From Alphaproteobacteria bacterium (GTDB lineage Bacteria > Pseudomonadota > Alphaproteobacteria > JANQMY01), in NCBI GenBank assembly GCA_028289425.1, contig JANQPL010000004.1, forward strand, positions 310,001 to 374,000: a stretch of DNA of 64,000 nt. The letters run 5' to 3'. The position numbers and the translations under genes are program-made. Below are positions 19,515 through 28,525 of the stretch, one piece after another. Under the pieces are notes generated by a model. It did no database searches and was not told the DNA's origin. It saw only the letters and a list, made by a program, of their open reading frames with translations. Position 1 is the first letter of the stretch; every line of letters begins with the position of its first letter.

Positions 19515-20672
19515 CTAGTCGTAAACCGCATGGCCGGCGGCCATGTACTCTTCTGACTGCATTTCAATGAGACGCGATACGGTGCGTTCGAACTCGAACG
19601 CGCCGTCTCCTTTCGGATAAAGCTCGTCCGGCGGCGCGTCCGCCGAACAAACGAACTTCACCTTGTTATCGTAGAACGCATCGATCAGCGTCACGAACCG
19701 TTTGGCTTCGTTGCGCAATTCCGGCCCCATGCGCGGGATGTCGTCGATCAACACCGTATGGAAATGATGGGCAATGCAAAGATAATCCGCCGCGCCCAAA
19801 GGTTGCCCGCACAGATCGTCGAAATCGAACCGGGCAACGCCTTTATCTGCCTGCGGAACATTGAGCGTTCGGCCCTGCACCGTCAATGTGCACGGCGAGC
19901 CGTGGGCATGGTCCGTCAAACGCCGCCACGCCGCGTCCATTTGGGTGCGGGCTTCGGCATCGAGCGGGTGGTGATAAATCTCAACGCCCTTGAGCCGTGC
20001 CAGCCGGTAGTCTTCCGGACCGTTGAGTTCCAGAACCTGAAGCTTCTCCTTCAATAGATCGATAAAGGGCAGGAACAGCTGGCGGTTTAGGCCGCCCTTA
20101 TAGAGGTCGTCCGGGTGGCGGTTCGAGGTGGCCACCAGCACGACGCCATTGTTGAAAAGCTCCGTAAACAGACGGCCCAGAATCATGGCGTCGGTCACGT
20201 CCAGCACCTGGAATTCATCGAAGCACAGCAAAGTCGTCTCATGGGCGATGCGCTTGGCCACCGGCGGGATCGGATCGTCCATGTCCCCGCCCGCGCCTTT
20301 GTAGTTCAGGCCCGCCACCTTCTGGCGCCGCTGCTTAGGCGTGAGCTGCCGCCATTCGTGGATCGCCGCGTGCGTCTCCAGCATGAACTCATGGAAATGG
20401 GCCCGGCGCTTCTTTGTCATGGGCACGCTGTCGAAGAACAAATCCATCAGCATGGATTTTCCGCGGCCGACACCGCCGTGCAAATAGAGCCCGCGGGGTG
20501 GGGCCGAGGCGCGCCGAAACCACAAAAACCCGGCGCCCCGCGGGTTGTAGCTGTGCAAATCGGCGAACAAACGCTGCAGGGCCTCTATGGCGTGCGCCTG
20601 GGCAGGATCGGGCTTGAGCTCGCCATCCTCGAGCATTTGCCGGTAGGCAGGTTGAGGTCCTGCTGCCTTCAA
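19515..20672 (-). CDS. zapE: Cell division protein ZapE / AFG1-like ATPase
   Basis: 385-residue AFG1-family P-loop ATPase. In bacteria ZapE contacts FtsZ at the division site; the mitochondrial homologue handles respiratory-chain proteins. Walker A is GGVGRGKS (66-73), Walker B LLCFDEFQV with D152/E153, and a sensor-like ATSNRHPDDLYKGGL follows. The frame has no ATG at the expected N-terminus: it opens with a TTG at 20672, one codon set after an in-frame TGA, and lacks a good Shine-Dalgarno. Start therefore uncertain. It often neighbours mdh in Alphaproteobacteria, as here. Confidence 0.92.
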   Translation of the reverse strand: MKAAGPQPAYRQMLEDGELKPDPAQAHAIEALQRLFADLHSYNPRGAGFLWFRRASAPPRGLYLHGGVGRGKSMLMDLFFDSVPMTKKRRAHFHEFMLETHAAIHEWRQLTPKQRRQKVAGLNYKGAGGDMDDPIPPVAKRIAHETTLLCFDEFQVLDVTDAMILGRLFTELFNNGVVLVATSNRHPDDLYKGGLNRQLFLPFIDLLKEKLQVLELNGPEDYRLARLKGVEIYHHPLDAEARTQMDAAWRRLTDHAHGSPCTLTVQGRTLNVPQADKGVARFDFDDLCGQPLGAADYLCIAHHFHTVLIDDIPRMGPELRNEAKRFVTLIDAFYDNKVKFVCSADAPPDELYPKGDGAFEFERTVSRLIEMQSEEYMAAGHAVYD

Positions 20673-21117
20673 GATTGTTCAGCGGCACTCATGCTCGCCC
20701 CCGTCTTTGCCTTGCTCTTGCTTGCCCCGCAAACCCGACGGACCTACACCAAAGGGGGGCGTGAGAGCAACTCTCACAAGTCTCCAATGGCATCTCGGCA
20801 GTCAACGATTGTTATTTCCCGACCATGCTTCTCTCTCCAGGAACGGACTTCTTAGCACACGCCTTTCAACTTACCAGTTCCGCAAAATGCGAGAGCTTCA
20901 CGTTAGTCACGAAGAAATACCGAAGTTTTTGAAGACACCGCCCGTGCGATCCGACTGGGAGAGGCAAAAAAGCACATGGCTTGAACGATATACGGCTGAC
21001 GACCCAATATAGAAACTTGCCTCCTTGGAAGGACCTGGGTGAACCAACCCCACCTTGATATCGTGACCTCACATGCTAGACGAACCTAGTTTCAGCTTCT
21101 CCGAACCCGATTAGCAA
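20673..21117. other. Spacer between zapE and the TetR gene
   Basis: About 440 bases. A 101-codon + strand frame (20707-21012) spans much of it, but it has no recognisable homology and no ribosome binding site; its end (KSTWLERYTADDPI) could be the remnant of a lost gene. Otherwise nothing is supported beyond the likely promoters of zapE and tetR. Confidence 0.4.
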
Positions 21118-21768
21118 ATGACCCCAAAGCAAAAAGAACGCCGCGCACGCATCCTGCGCGTGACCTTAAGTCACCTTCGTCAGTACGGATACGAGAACGT
21201 GAACATGCGGGACCTCGCAGAGGCCGCGGACGTTTCCCCCACCACACTCTATCGATTGTATGACAGCAAGGACATCTTAATTCTGGCCACCGTCCGGGAT
21301 CAGATCGATCACTTAACGTCCAGGGTTGCTGAAAAAGAACAACCTGGCCTCAAACGCCTCATTGAGTTGCTTAGAACATTTGGCCGGAGTTTTTCGAGTG
21401 AGCCGATTATTGGCGATGTCATTCCGAAACTTCTGTTTTTTGCCGAGCCAGGCAGTCCCGCAACAGAGGTGCTTCTGATAAACGCAATCAGGGCCCGCCG
21501 CGCGTCCGTGGTCGATATGCAAGAAGTCGGCGACATTACTCCAAAAGCCAACGTTGAACATCTGGCTCAACAGCTGACGACGGCCACTTGGGGTCCCCTG
21601 TTAATGTGCGCGAAGGGGCTGTCCACGGTCGACGAAGTCGCCGACGAATTGGTGAAGGCCTCTCTGTGGGCCTTGCTGCCGGTTTTCACGGACGAGGGCA
21701 GGAAGAAGGCCCTGCGCGAAATTAGGCAGCATCCCGCCCTGTCAGTATTGAAGCCCTATCTACGCTAG
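21118..21768 (+). CDS. TetR family transcriptional regulator
   Basis: 216 residues. The N-terminal TetR DNA-binding domain is clear: RARILRVTLSHLRQYGYENVNMRDLAEAADVSPTTLYRLYDSKDIL, of which the helix-turn-helix is VNMRDLAEAADVSPTTLYRL (about residues 33-52). The C-terminal ligand domain is unclassified. It is followed after 165 bases by a co-oriented operon whose promoter overlaps a large dyad, the likely target. Ligand unknown. Confidence 0.88.
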   Translation: MTPKQKERRARILRVTLSHLRQYGYENVNMRDLAEAADVSPTTLYRLYDSKDILILATVRDQIDHLTSRVAEKEQPGLKRLIELLRTFGRSFSSEPIIGDVIPKLLFFAEPGSPATEVLLINAIRARRASVVDMQEVGDITPKANVEHLAQQLTTATWGPLLMCAKGLSTVDEVADELVKASLWALLPVFTDEGRKKALREIRQHPALSVLKPYLR

Positions 21769-21854
21769 AGCTCTGTGCGCTCCCTAAACTCCAAACAATA
21801 ATTCGAGTTTTGAGCACTCTTTTGGCGACAAAGAGTTTTGGACGAGTTGCCTCT

Positions 21855-21904
21855 TGACGAATTTCGGTAACACGTTACATATAATAACACGTTACCGAAA
21901 TTCG
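21855..21904 (+). promoter_or_regulatory. Promoter with overlapping TetR-type operator
   Basis: Perfect 14-bp inverted repeat CGAATTTCGGTAAC (21858-21871) / GTTACCGAAATTCG (21891-21904). Inside lie two direct copies of TAACACGTTAC (21868-21878, 21885-21895), 17 bases apart. A TTGACG at 21855-21860 and TATAAT at 21880-21885 form a sigma-70-like promoter with a long 19-base spacer, so a bound repressor would cover both boxes. 30 bases upstream of the next ATG. Confidence 0.7.
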
Positions 21905-21933
21905 AACCGTAACAACGCCAAAGGAAACGCATC

Positions 21934-22446
21934 ATGACCATGGATGCCGCTGAACGCCGCGATTTCGTGAAAAACAACCATACCTGTGTCGTTGGATACA
22001 CGCGCAAGAAGGGGCCCCCGTCTATGTCTATCGTGTACTACGTCATGGACGGCGACGACATTTGCTTCTCGACAATGCGTGAGCGTCAAAAGGCGAAAGC
22101 CGTCGAGCGCGAAGGCGAACTGTCAATCGCCGTATTGGATGGCCAATGGCCGCCCACCTATTTGGTCGTGTACGGCGACGCTCAAATTGAAGAGGACCAA
22201 GAACAAGCCATCAATGTGGGAATGAAAATCGGGGGCGTCATGGCAGGCGAGGAACTGTCCGAAGACGCCCGGCCGTTTGTGAAAGACATGGTCGAGAAGG
22301 AAGGGCGAATTGTGGTTCGCGTCACGCCGCGCTCGACCTTCTATACGCCGCCCGTTCATCTCAACAAGGCAGAAGAAGTTCACGACGAGGAATTCCGGAA
22401 AAAGTTCAAACACGGTCTCGGCGCAAATCTGCCGTGGCGTGATTGA
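21934..22446 (+). CDS. Pyridoxamine 5'-phosphate oxidase-fold (FMN/F420-binding) protein
   Basis: 170-residue split beta-barrel protein of the PNPOx-like superfamily, which binds FMN or F420. The pattern MDAAERRDFVKNNHTCVVGY, SMSIVYYVMDGDDICFSTMR and KAKAVEREGELSIAVLD is typical. The family includes flavin reductases, F420-dependent reductases and heme-binding proteins, so substrate and cofactor remain open. First gene after the TetR-type operator. Its stop is adjacent to the next start (TGATAATG). Confidence 0.8.
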   Translation: MTMDAAERRDFVKNNHTCVVGYTRKKGPPSMSIVYYVMDGDDICFSTMRERQKAKAVEREGELSIAVLDGQWPPTYLVVYGDAQIEEDQEQAINVGMKIGGVMAGEELSEDARPFVKDMVEKEGRIVVRVTPRSTFYTPPVHLNKAEEVHDEEFRKKFKHGLGANLPWRD

Positions 22447-22448
22447 TA

Positions 22449-22904
22449 ATGGTTGCCGATGTTGCGTTCGCGGCTGGTCAACAGGCGGTCGCCGCAACAG
22501 AATTGACGCCCTTCTCCGTATGGAACGAGGAGGCTCGAGCGGCATCTCCCATATGGGTGCAAAGATGGATCGTTTTCATGCTTTGCACTTTTGCTGCAGG
22601 TTTGCTCTTCGTTCGAAATCACTTAGCAGCGCGATGGATTGTTGCTTCTGTCGTGATGAGCCACATGGCTTCCGCTCTGGTTTTGTTGGTGCTCGGACCA
22701 ACGGCTCTGACGATTGGTGTGGTTGCGATCAATCATGTGGTGTTTTGGACGCCCGACGCCATTTATTTGGCGGTGAAAAGGGCGTCCAACTTTCCGGCGC
22801 CCCTTTATGGCATTTGGCGCTATCTCATGTTGGCGGTGATTGCTTTCTCGCTCGTTTTCGATGTCAGAGACGCCGTTGTTTTCCTGTTCACCCATCCTGA
22901 ATGA
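22449..22904 (+). CDS. Small four-helix membrane protein
   Basis: About 151 residues with four hydrophobic helices (WIVFMLCTFAAGLLFV; WIVASVVMSHMASALVLLVL; ALTIGVVAINHVVFW; YLMLAVIAFSLVFDV). No family recognised with certainty. ATG 22449 follows the previous stop by two bases; a TTG at 22443 would overlap it. Tight spacing implies co-translation with the flavin-fold protein upstream and the transporter downstream, so it may form a membrane complex with either. Confidence 0.7.
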   Translation: MVADVAFAAGQQAVAATELTPFSVWNEEARAASPIWVQRWIVFMLCTFAAGLLFVRNHLAARWIVASVVMSHMASALVLLVLGPTALTIGVVAINHVVFWTPDAIYLAVKRASNFPAPLYGIWRYLMLAVIAFSLVFDVRDAVVFLFTHPE

Positions 22905-22910
22905 CCGGGG

Positions 22911-24371
22911 ATGCGGATGTCTGAGGCACGACTCAACCCCGTGAGGCTTGCAGCCTTCGTATCGCCCGAGGCGCCATTCTCGGCTTTTCTTATGGCCGTG
23001 GTTGTCTTTGTACCCCCTTTCTATGCTGGCACTGTAGGGCTCGGGCTCAGCACCGTTGGATTCATCTTTGGACTGACAAAGCTTTGGGACATGGTTACCG
23101 ATCCCGCATTTGGCGTGTTGTCAGACCGCTGGCATACAAAATGGGGGCGCCGCCTACCTTGGGTCGTGATGTCCGTCCCCCTCTTGGGATTGTGCACCTA
23201 TATGACATTCGTACCAGGTCCCAACGTAGGAGGAGCCTACTTCGCGATCTGGATGGTTTTGCTTTACGTCGGCTGGACAATCGGGTCCGTGTCCCACATC
23301 GCATGGGCCGCAGAACTCTCCACCGAATATCATGAACGGTCCAGAATCTCCGCATACAAACAAGCTGCGGCATTAATCGGAAGCGTAGGCCTTATTCTTC
23401 TGGTCGCATATTTTGACAGTGTTCGTGGGCTTGATGAAGCGGGCCGGATGCGGTTGATCGCGGTAGTTTTACTAATTCTACTTCCGCTATCTGTGTCGGC
23501 CGCGTTGTGGGCAACGCCCCAGCCGAAGGCCGGCGTAAATGCTCGGCGCCCGTCTCATAACACATTGAAAATGTTGTGGCGTAATGGTCCGTTGCGCTCT
23601 TTGTTGGTGACCAATCTGTTGCTGGGGATCGCGGCGGGCGGTTCGGCAGGGATGATCCTCTTTTACGTCGAGGATGTGCTCCAGCTTGGGAACCTGGCAT
23701 CATTCGCATTGGTCCCGTTTCTTTTTTCGGGCTTATTGTTCCTGCCCGGTTTTGTCGTTCTTGGCCGGCGAATCGGAAAACACCGTACACTGTGTTATGC
23801 GCTTATCTATCAGATCTGCGCGAGCCTTCTCTATCTCATCATTCCCGCTGGAAGCGTCGTGTTTGCCAGCCTGGCATTCCTGCTGCTGGGGGCAAATCAG
23901 GCCGTGGGCACCTACATTCCACGCGCCATAATGGCCGATGTGACCGATCTGGATACGGCAGAATCAGGTGTTCAGCAGACGGGACTTTACATGTCGCTTT
24001 TGCAATCCACCAGCAAGATTGCCGCCGCACTTGCGATCAGTCTGAGCTATCCGATCTTGGGTATGATCGGCTTCGACCCGTCGCCGGATGCGGTCAATTC
24101 TGACGCTTCCTTGTTCGGTCTCCGCATGATGATGGTGTTGTTTCCCGGGGTAACTTTTGGACTCGTGATCTTGCTTATGTGGAATTTCCCGCTCGGCGAA
24201 GAGAAGCATACAGCCATCCGCAAACAGATCTCCGATCTTGGGTTGATGCACGGCCATGGCACACCGGGCGTTGCCGCTCTTGCCGCTTCGAAATCTGAGA
24301 GCACGAATTCTGTCCAAGAGCAAGCAAGGGCTCCGTCAGAACTGCTTCAATCTAGGTCAGATCTGGTCTAG
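22911..24371 (+). CDS. MFS transporter, glycoside-pentoside-hexuronide:cation symporter type
   Basis: 486 residues with about twelve transmembrane helices. The signatures TKLWDMVTDPAFGVLSDR and KWGRRLPWVV in the first cytoplasmic loop are diagnostic of the GPH/MelB-type subfamily, which carries sugars or sugar-like compounds with Na+ or H+; some members move other organic compounds. The C-terminal tail beyond residue 440 is hydrophilic. Last gene of the TetR-linked operon, six bases after the membrane protein. Converges with hemY. Substrate unknown. Confidence 0.85.
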   Translation: MRMSEARLNPVRLAAFVSPEAPFSAFLMAVVVFVPPFYAGTVGLGLSTVGFIFGLTKLWDMVTDPAFGVLSDRWHTKWGRRLPWVVMSVPLLGLCTYMTFVPGPNVGGAYFAIWMVLLYVGWTIGSVSHIAWAAELSTEYHERSRISAYKQAAALIGSVGLILLVAYFDSVRGLDEAGRMRLIAVVLLILLPLSVSAALWATPQPKAGVNARRPSHNTLKMLWRNGPLRSLLVTNLLLGIAAGGSAGMILFYVEDVLQLGNLASFALVPFLFSGLLFLPGFVVLGRRIGKHRTLCYALIYQICASLLYLIIPAGSVVFASLAFLLLGANQAVGTYIPRAIMADVTDLDTAESGVQQTGLYMSLLQSTSKIAAALAISLSYPILGMIGFDPSPDAVNSDASLFGLRMMMVLFPGVTFGLVILLMWNFPLGEEKHTAIRKQISDLGLMHGHGTPGVAALAASKSESTNSVQEQARAPSELLQSRSDLV

Positions 24372-24399
24372 CCGAACAGTAACCCGATGTATGGCCACG

Positions 24400-26136
24400 T
24401 CACGGGTTCGGCGCCCTTGGTCCGGCCTTGCGGTCCTCGAACACTTCGCCCTCGGGCCCTGGATCATCCGGCGCCCGCGGGTTCTGAAAAATTTCGGGGT
24501 CCGGCGGAACCATGGCATCGATATCCACGGGAGCTTCTTGCTGATCCGGCGGCGCGGCGCTGGGACTTTGGCCGTTGGGTTTGCGCGGGGCCAAAAAGGC
24601 GACCGCCTGTTTGAGGCGGTCGCGCGTGCGCTGCGCATCTTTCTTGATTTGGTCCGTCACCACCTGGACCGAGCGGGCCGCCCGGTTGCGAGTGACGCGA
24701 ATTTGAGTGCCCATTTTTTTGAGCGGTGTGGGCGCCGCTTCCGTTTCATCAGCCGTCCTTTCCTGCGGCCGGCCGGGCGGGGCATCGGCGATGAGATCCG
24801 TCGTCAACGCTTGCCCCGGCTCATTGGCAATTGGCAGACTTTCGATCTCGTCCGTCACCGGTTTGCGCCAAGCGAGCGAATCGAAGGCTTGGCAATTGGG
24901 ACACACCGGCGCCCAATCGGTGGCAGCGTTCTGGCAGGCGTCGCACATCCACGCGGCATCCCGCGGGGCGTGGGCCACCCGGGAAAGCCATTCCCGCGCC
25001 CGATAAGGATCGCCTGTATCCTGCTGCTCGATTTCCGCCATCAGCGTGCAGACGCGCGCGGTTGGGAACCGTTTGGCCACATCCTGCAACGTCTCCCGCG
25101 CGCGGTCATAGTCCCGCATTTCGAGCTGGAGCGTCGCCATCAATAGTTTGCTTTCCGGATGGCTCGGCTTCATGTCCGCCAGCATCTGCATGCGCCGGCA
25201 GCGCTGTTCCGGCGTTTCATCGGGTTTGAGGTCACGGTACAGCCGCGCAAGTTCCGGATGCGGTGTCTGCGACCAGGCGGTTTCGATCAACCCTGCGGCT
25301 TTCCACAAACGCCCGTCGCTCTTGAGGCGCCGGGCCGCCAAAATCGCTGCCGGCACCAATCCGGGCACCAGCCGCAGGGCCGCCATGACCCGATCAAGCG
25401 CCTTTGCAGGTTGGGTTTCCATGAAATCTTGCGCCTGGGCCGTCAGCAGCACCGCCCGGCGGCGCCGTTCCACATCGCTGGTCAACAGATGCTGACGCTG
25501 GGCCTGACCCAGCGTGTCGGCCGCTTCAAGCCAGCGCCCGGTTTGGGTTTGGAGATCAAGGCGCGCATTCACCACCCATGGCGTGTTCGGCCGCAATTGA
25601 TGGGCCCGCTCTGCATACGCCAGCGCCGCCTCGAAATTGCCGGCACGGCTTGCCTGCATGAACAGGCCGCGCAGCCCCAGAAACTCGGTATCCTCATTAT
25701 CGAGCATTGCCGTGAAGTAGTCCTGGGCCGCTTTTTCTTTACCGCCCAGTTGTGCGGCCTGGGCCGCCAGCAACAGGGTGAGCGGGGGATCGTCAAGCAG
25801 GGAACGGGCGCGCTTGGCATACCGCTCCGCTTCGGCGGCATCGCCCGCGGCCACAGCCAGCATGCCGCGGGACAGTGCCGTGTAGCCGCGTTCTTGCCGG
25901 CGCTTGCCCATGAAGTTCTGGAACTTACGCGGGCTTGCCACCATGAGCGTCAGCATGCGGATGATAATGAAAAGGGTGAAGAACAGGGCAAGCAGCGCGA
26001 AAGCGGCGACACCCACCTGCATTTCATATTGGCGCGCGCCCAAGGAGACCAACACCGTGCCCGGCACATCCCACAATGTGGCCACCGCCGTCGCCAAAAG
26101 AACGACAAAGATGAAGATGACGACCGCGCGGATCAT
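24400..26136 (-). CDS. hemY: HemY-like tetratricopeptide membrane protein (Orf52 type)
   Basis: 578 residues. Two N-terminal transmembrane helices (AVVIFIFVVLLATAVATLW and VAAFALLALFFTLFIIIRM) are followed by TPR-like helical repeats (about 80-380), then a small zinc-ribbon-like segment CDACQNAATDWAPVCPNC and a charged low-complexity tail. Matches the HemY N-terminal family found with heme genes; despite the name it is not protoporphyrinogen oxidase. In purple bacteria the homologue Orf52 neighbours Mic60 and is implicated in intracytoplasmic membranes. It lies nine bases after the Mic60-like gene. Confidence 0.85.
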   Translation of the reverse strand: MIRAVVIFIFVVLLATAVATLWDVPGTVLVSLGARQYEMQVGVAAFALLALFFTLFIIIRMLTLMVASPRKFQNFMGKRRQERGYTALSRGMLAVAAGDAAEAERYAKRARSLLDDPPLTLLLAAQAAQLGGKEKAAQDYFTAMLDNEDTEFLGLRGLFMQASRAGNFEAALAYAERAHQLRPNTPWVVNARLDLQTQTGRWLEAADTLGQAQRQHLLTSDVERRRRAVLLTAQAQDFMETQPAKALDRVMAALRLVPGLVPAAILAARRLKSDGRLWKAAGLIETAWSQTPHPELARLYRDLKPDETPEQRCRRMQMLADMKPSHPESKLLMATLQLEMRDYDRARETLQDVAKRFPTARVCTLMAEIEQQDTGDPYRAREWLSRVAHAPRDAAWMCDACQNAATDWAPVCPNCQAFDSLAWRKPVTDEIESLPIANEPGQALTTDLIADAPPGRPQERTADETEAAPTPLKKMGTQIRVTRNRAARSVQVVTDQIKKDAQRTRDRLKQAVAFLAPRKPNGQSPSAAPPDQQEAPVDIDAMVPPDPEIFQNPRAPDDPGPEGEVFEDRKAGPRAPNP

Positions 26137-26145
26137 GGGCAGTTC

Positions 26146-27762
26146 TTAGTCCGATCCGCCGCTGGCCGCAATGGCCGCCAGCACGTCGGCATTGAGATTG
26201 GCGATCGCCGCTTCCAGGTCGGCCCGCGGCCGCGCCTGATTAAGCCATGGGGCAATCGCTTCTTGCGCCGCGGGGCTCAAACTGCCGGCCGCCAACAGCG
26301 CGTCGTTCAGCCGCCCTTCCACAAGCAGCGTTTCGATCCGGCTTACAATCGCGGTCACCGTATCGCCTTCCGTTTCTTCAATGTCCCGCACGGTGATCAT
26401 CGACTGCAAATTGGCGAGCAAGCTTTCCCACCAGCTTGTGGCGCCCGCTACCCGGTCCGCCCTGATGGCCGCACGGCCAAAGGCGGGAAATTCAGACCGC
26501 AATGCCGCGATGGTGGGAAGCCCGGTGGGGGCATGGGCCGCCAAGGCGGCAAGCTGCGGCTGATCCGGCGCCAAGGCTTGAACCACGGTTAGTTCGTGCA
26601 CGAATGGCGTGGACCCCGCCGCGGCGCGGGACAGATTGGCCACGGCCATGGCAAGGCTTGCGGCCCGCATGACTTGCGCATCATTGCCGGTTTCAAGCGC
26701 CACCACGCGTTGTTCGATGTCGGAAAATTGGCTTTGGTCCACGGCTGACGCCAGGCCGGTTTCGACGGAGTCAAGACGGCCCGCCGCGTCCGTATCGGCA
26801 ATCAGGCCTTCGACGGCCTGCAATCTTTGCTGCAGGGCTTCGGCGCCGCCCGCATCGATTTGGTCGATGCGCGCTTCAAGATCCGCAATCAGATCGAGGG
26901 CTGCCGCCAGCCGGCCCGCAGGCGCGGGCTGACCTTCCGCACCCGCCGGCTCACCATCCGCTGCCTCAGAATCCTGGACGGGCGTTTCGCTTGACGCTCC
27001 AAGTGCAGCCATTTGTTGAGCCAGCGCCTCCACCTGCTCGCGAAGCTCTGTCAGGTCGCTGCCGTCTTGTACTGGGGTGGGATCTGCCGCCTCCAGTTTC
27101 CCGACGCGCGCTTCAAGATCGTTGAGCCGAGACCCAATGGCAGTAAACGCCGCGTTATCGTCCACACGCGGCAAAGGCTGGCCCCAGGGATAAGTCCAGA
27201 CGGCTACGCCCCCCGCAATCAAAATCGCTGCGAGGGCGCCAATGCCCAAATAGTTGCGGCTTTGCTTCTCCACTGGTGGCGGGGGCGTGGAATCGGAGGA
27301 AGCGGGTTCCGCAGACGTTTCGGCCGCAGGTGCGGGGCCGTCCGCCGGGGTGGCTTCCGTTGACGGCGTGGCGTCTTCCTTGGCGTCGGTTTCCGGTTCG
27401 GATTCATCCGGCTTTGCCATGTCGTCGGTTGACAAATAACCACTTGGCACGGAACCGCCGGCCACCGTGTCTTCCACCGCCGGTTTGGTGTCGTCTTTCG
27501 CATCCTGCGGATCGGCCGACGATGGCGCTCCGGACATATTTGGCGATGGCGCCTCTTTGGAAGCGCTTGTGTCCAGTTTGGCGGGAGCCTTTTTTCGCGG
27601 CCGGGACGTCCGTTTTTTGGCCCCAGATTTAGCCGTCGGCTCTTCGGACGACTCCGCGCTCGCAGCGTCATTGGACACTGCACTGTCACCTGCCGTCTTT
27701 TCTTCATCCTTCTTCGGTGAAGGTTCTTCCGGCGTGTCGGGTTTTTCTGGGGTGTCCGGCAT
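26146..27762 (-). CDS. Mitofilin/Mic60-like inner membrane protein
   Basis: 538 residues with the architecture of alphaproteobacterial Mic60, the ancestor of mitochondrial mitofilin. A long charged low-complexity cytoplasmic part (1-165, Pro/Ala/Ser/Glu-rich) is followed by one transmembrane helix (about 171-190, YLGIGALAAILIAGGVAVW), a coiled-coil periplasmic region (about 205-360) with repeated LEARVGKLEA-type heptads, and a C-terminal mitofilin-like domain. Sits between hemD and hemY, its conserved place. Known homologues shape membrane invaginations and contact outer-membrane proteins. Confidence 0.85.
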   Translation of the reverse strand: MPDTPEKPDTPEEPSPKKDEEKTAGDSAVSNDAASAESSEEPTAKSGAKKRTSRPRKKAPAKLDTSASKEAPSPNMSGAPSSADPQDAKDDTKPAVEDTVAGGSVPSGYLSTDDMAKPDESEPETDAKEDATPSTEATPADGPAPAAETSAEPASSDSTPPPPVEKQSRNYLGIGALAAILIAGGVAVWTYPWGQPLPRVDDNAAFTAIGSRLNDLEARVGKLEAADPTPVQDGSDLTELREQVEALAQQMAALGASSETPVQDSEAADGEPAGAEGQPAPAGRLAAALDLIADLEARIDQIDAGGAEALQQRLQAVEGLIADTDAAGRLDSVETGLASAVDQSQFSDIEQRVVALETGNDAQVMRAASLAMAVANLSRAAAGSTPFVHELTVVQALAPDQPQLAALAAHAPTGLPTIAALRSEFPAFGRAAIRADRVAGATSWWESLLANLQSMITVRDIEETEGDTVTAIVSRIETLLVEGRLNDALLAAGSLSPAAQEAIAPWLNQARPRADLEAAIANLNADVLAAIAASGGSD

Positions 27763-27803
27763 CCTGCTCCGGTGATTCGGTTTTTGGTCGGGGCAACGAA
27801 AGC

Positions 27804-28520
27804 CTAGGCTTGAGACGCCAACATCTCAAGGGCCTCCAAAACCGCCATTTTCGTGGGCGCAGAAGACACCCGAACATCGGCAAACGGCAATGGTTTTATG
27901 GCTGTAGCGACATTTTGTGACATGCAAATGGCTACCGATTGCCCAAGCCCCGCCCGCAGTTTTTCGTCAAATGCGAGCTTTGCGAAAATAGCCGCCGTGC
28001 GCGGCGAAAAGAACAAGGCGGCCTGCACTTCATGGCGCCGGAGGGCAGCGGCGGCAGCGTCCGGAAGTTGTTTAGCGGCCTTCGCCTCATACATTTTTTG
28101 CGAATTGACCTGGATGCCGAGCGCTTGAAGACGCCCCGCCAAATCGCCGGCAATGTGGGCGCCGGAGGCATGGAAGATCTGGTTGGGCAGGTAATCGTGT
28201 TCGCCGATCAAGTTGGCCAGGGACTCCACATCGCCGCCCGCCGCGTATACTTCCGAAAACCCCATTTGCCGTGAAAGCTCGGCCGTTGCTTCGCCCACGG
28301 CAAAAACCGGCCAATGCCTTTCCGACACAAGGTGGCAAAACGCACGCACGCCATTGGCGCTCGTAAAGGCAAGATGGCAGTCGCCGCTGATTGCCGGTGG
28401 AGGTCCTTCTTCAAACGCGATCGTCATCATGGGCGCGAGAATGGGTGTGTGACCCAGCGCGCTGAGTTCCTGCGCCAGCGCGCTTCCATCCGGTTCCGGT
28501 CGTGTGACCAGCACCTGCAT
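27804..28520 (-). CDS. hemD: Uroporphyrinogen-III synthase
   Basis: 238 residues; closes the linear hydroxymethylbilane with inversion of ring D to uroporphyrinogen III. The family is weakly conserved, but the N-terminus MQVLVTRPEPDGSALAQEL, the middle FTSANGVRAF and the position directly after hemC fit well. The ATG at 28520 was preferred to the longer open frame to 28787, which would run through hemC. Starts five bases after the hemC stop. Confidence 0.9.
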   Translation of the reverse strand: MQVLVTRPEPDGSALAQELSALGHTPILAPMMTIAFEEGPPPAISGDCHLAFTSANGVRAFCHLVSERHWPVFAVGEATAELSRQMGFSEVYAAGGDVESLANLIGEHDYLPNQIFHASGAHIAGDLAGRLQALGIQVNSQKMYEAKAAKQLPDAAAAALRRHEVQAALFFSPRTAAIFAKLAFDEKLRAGLGQSVAICMSQNVATAIKPLPFADVRVSSAPTKMAVLEALEMLASQA

Positions 28521-28525
28521 GAGGC

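Noticed and set aside
20707-21012. 101-codon frame before the TetR gene
   Set aside because: No recognisable homology, signal or ribosome site; kept only as a possible remnant in the spacer entry.
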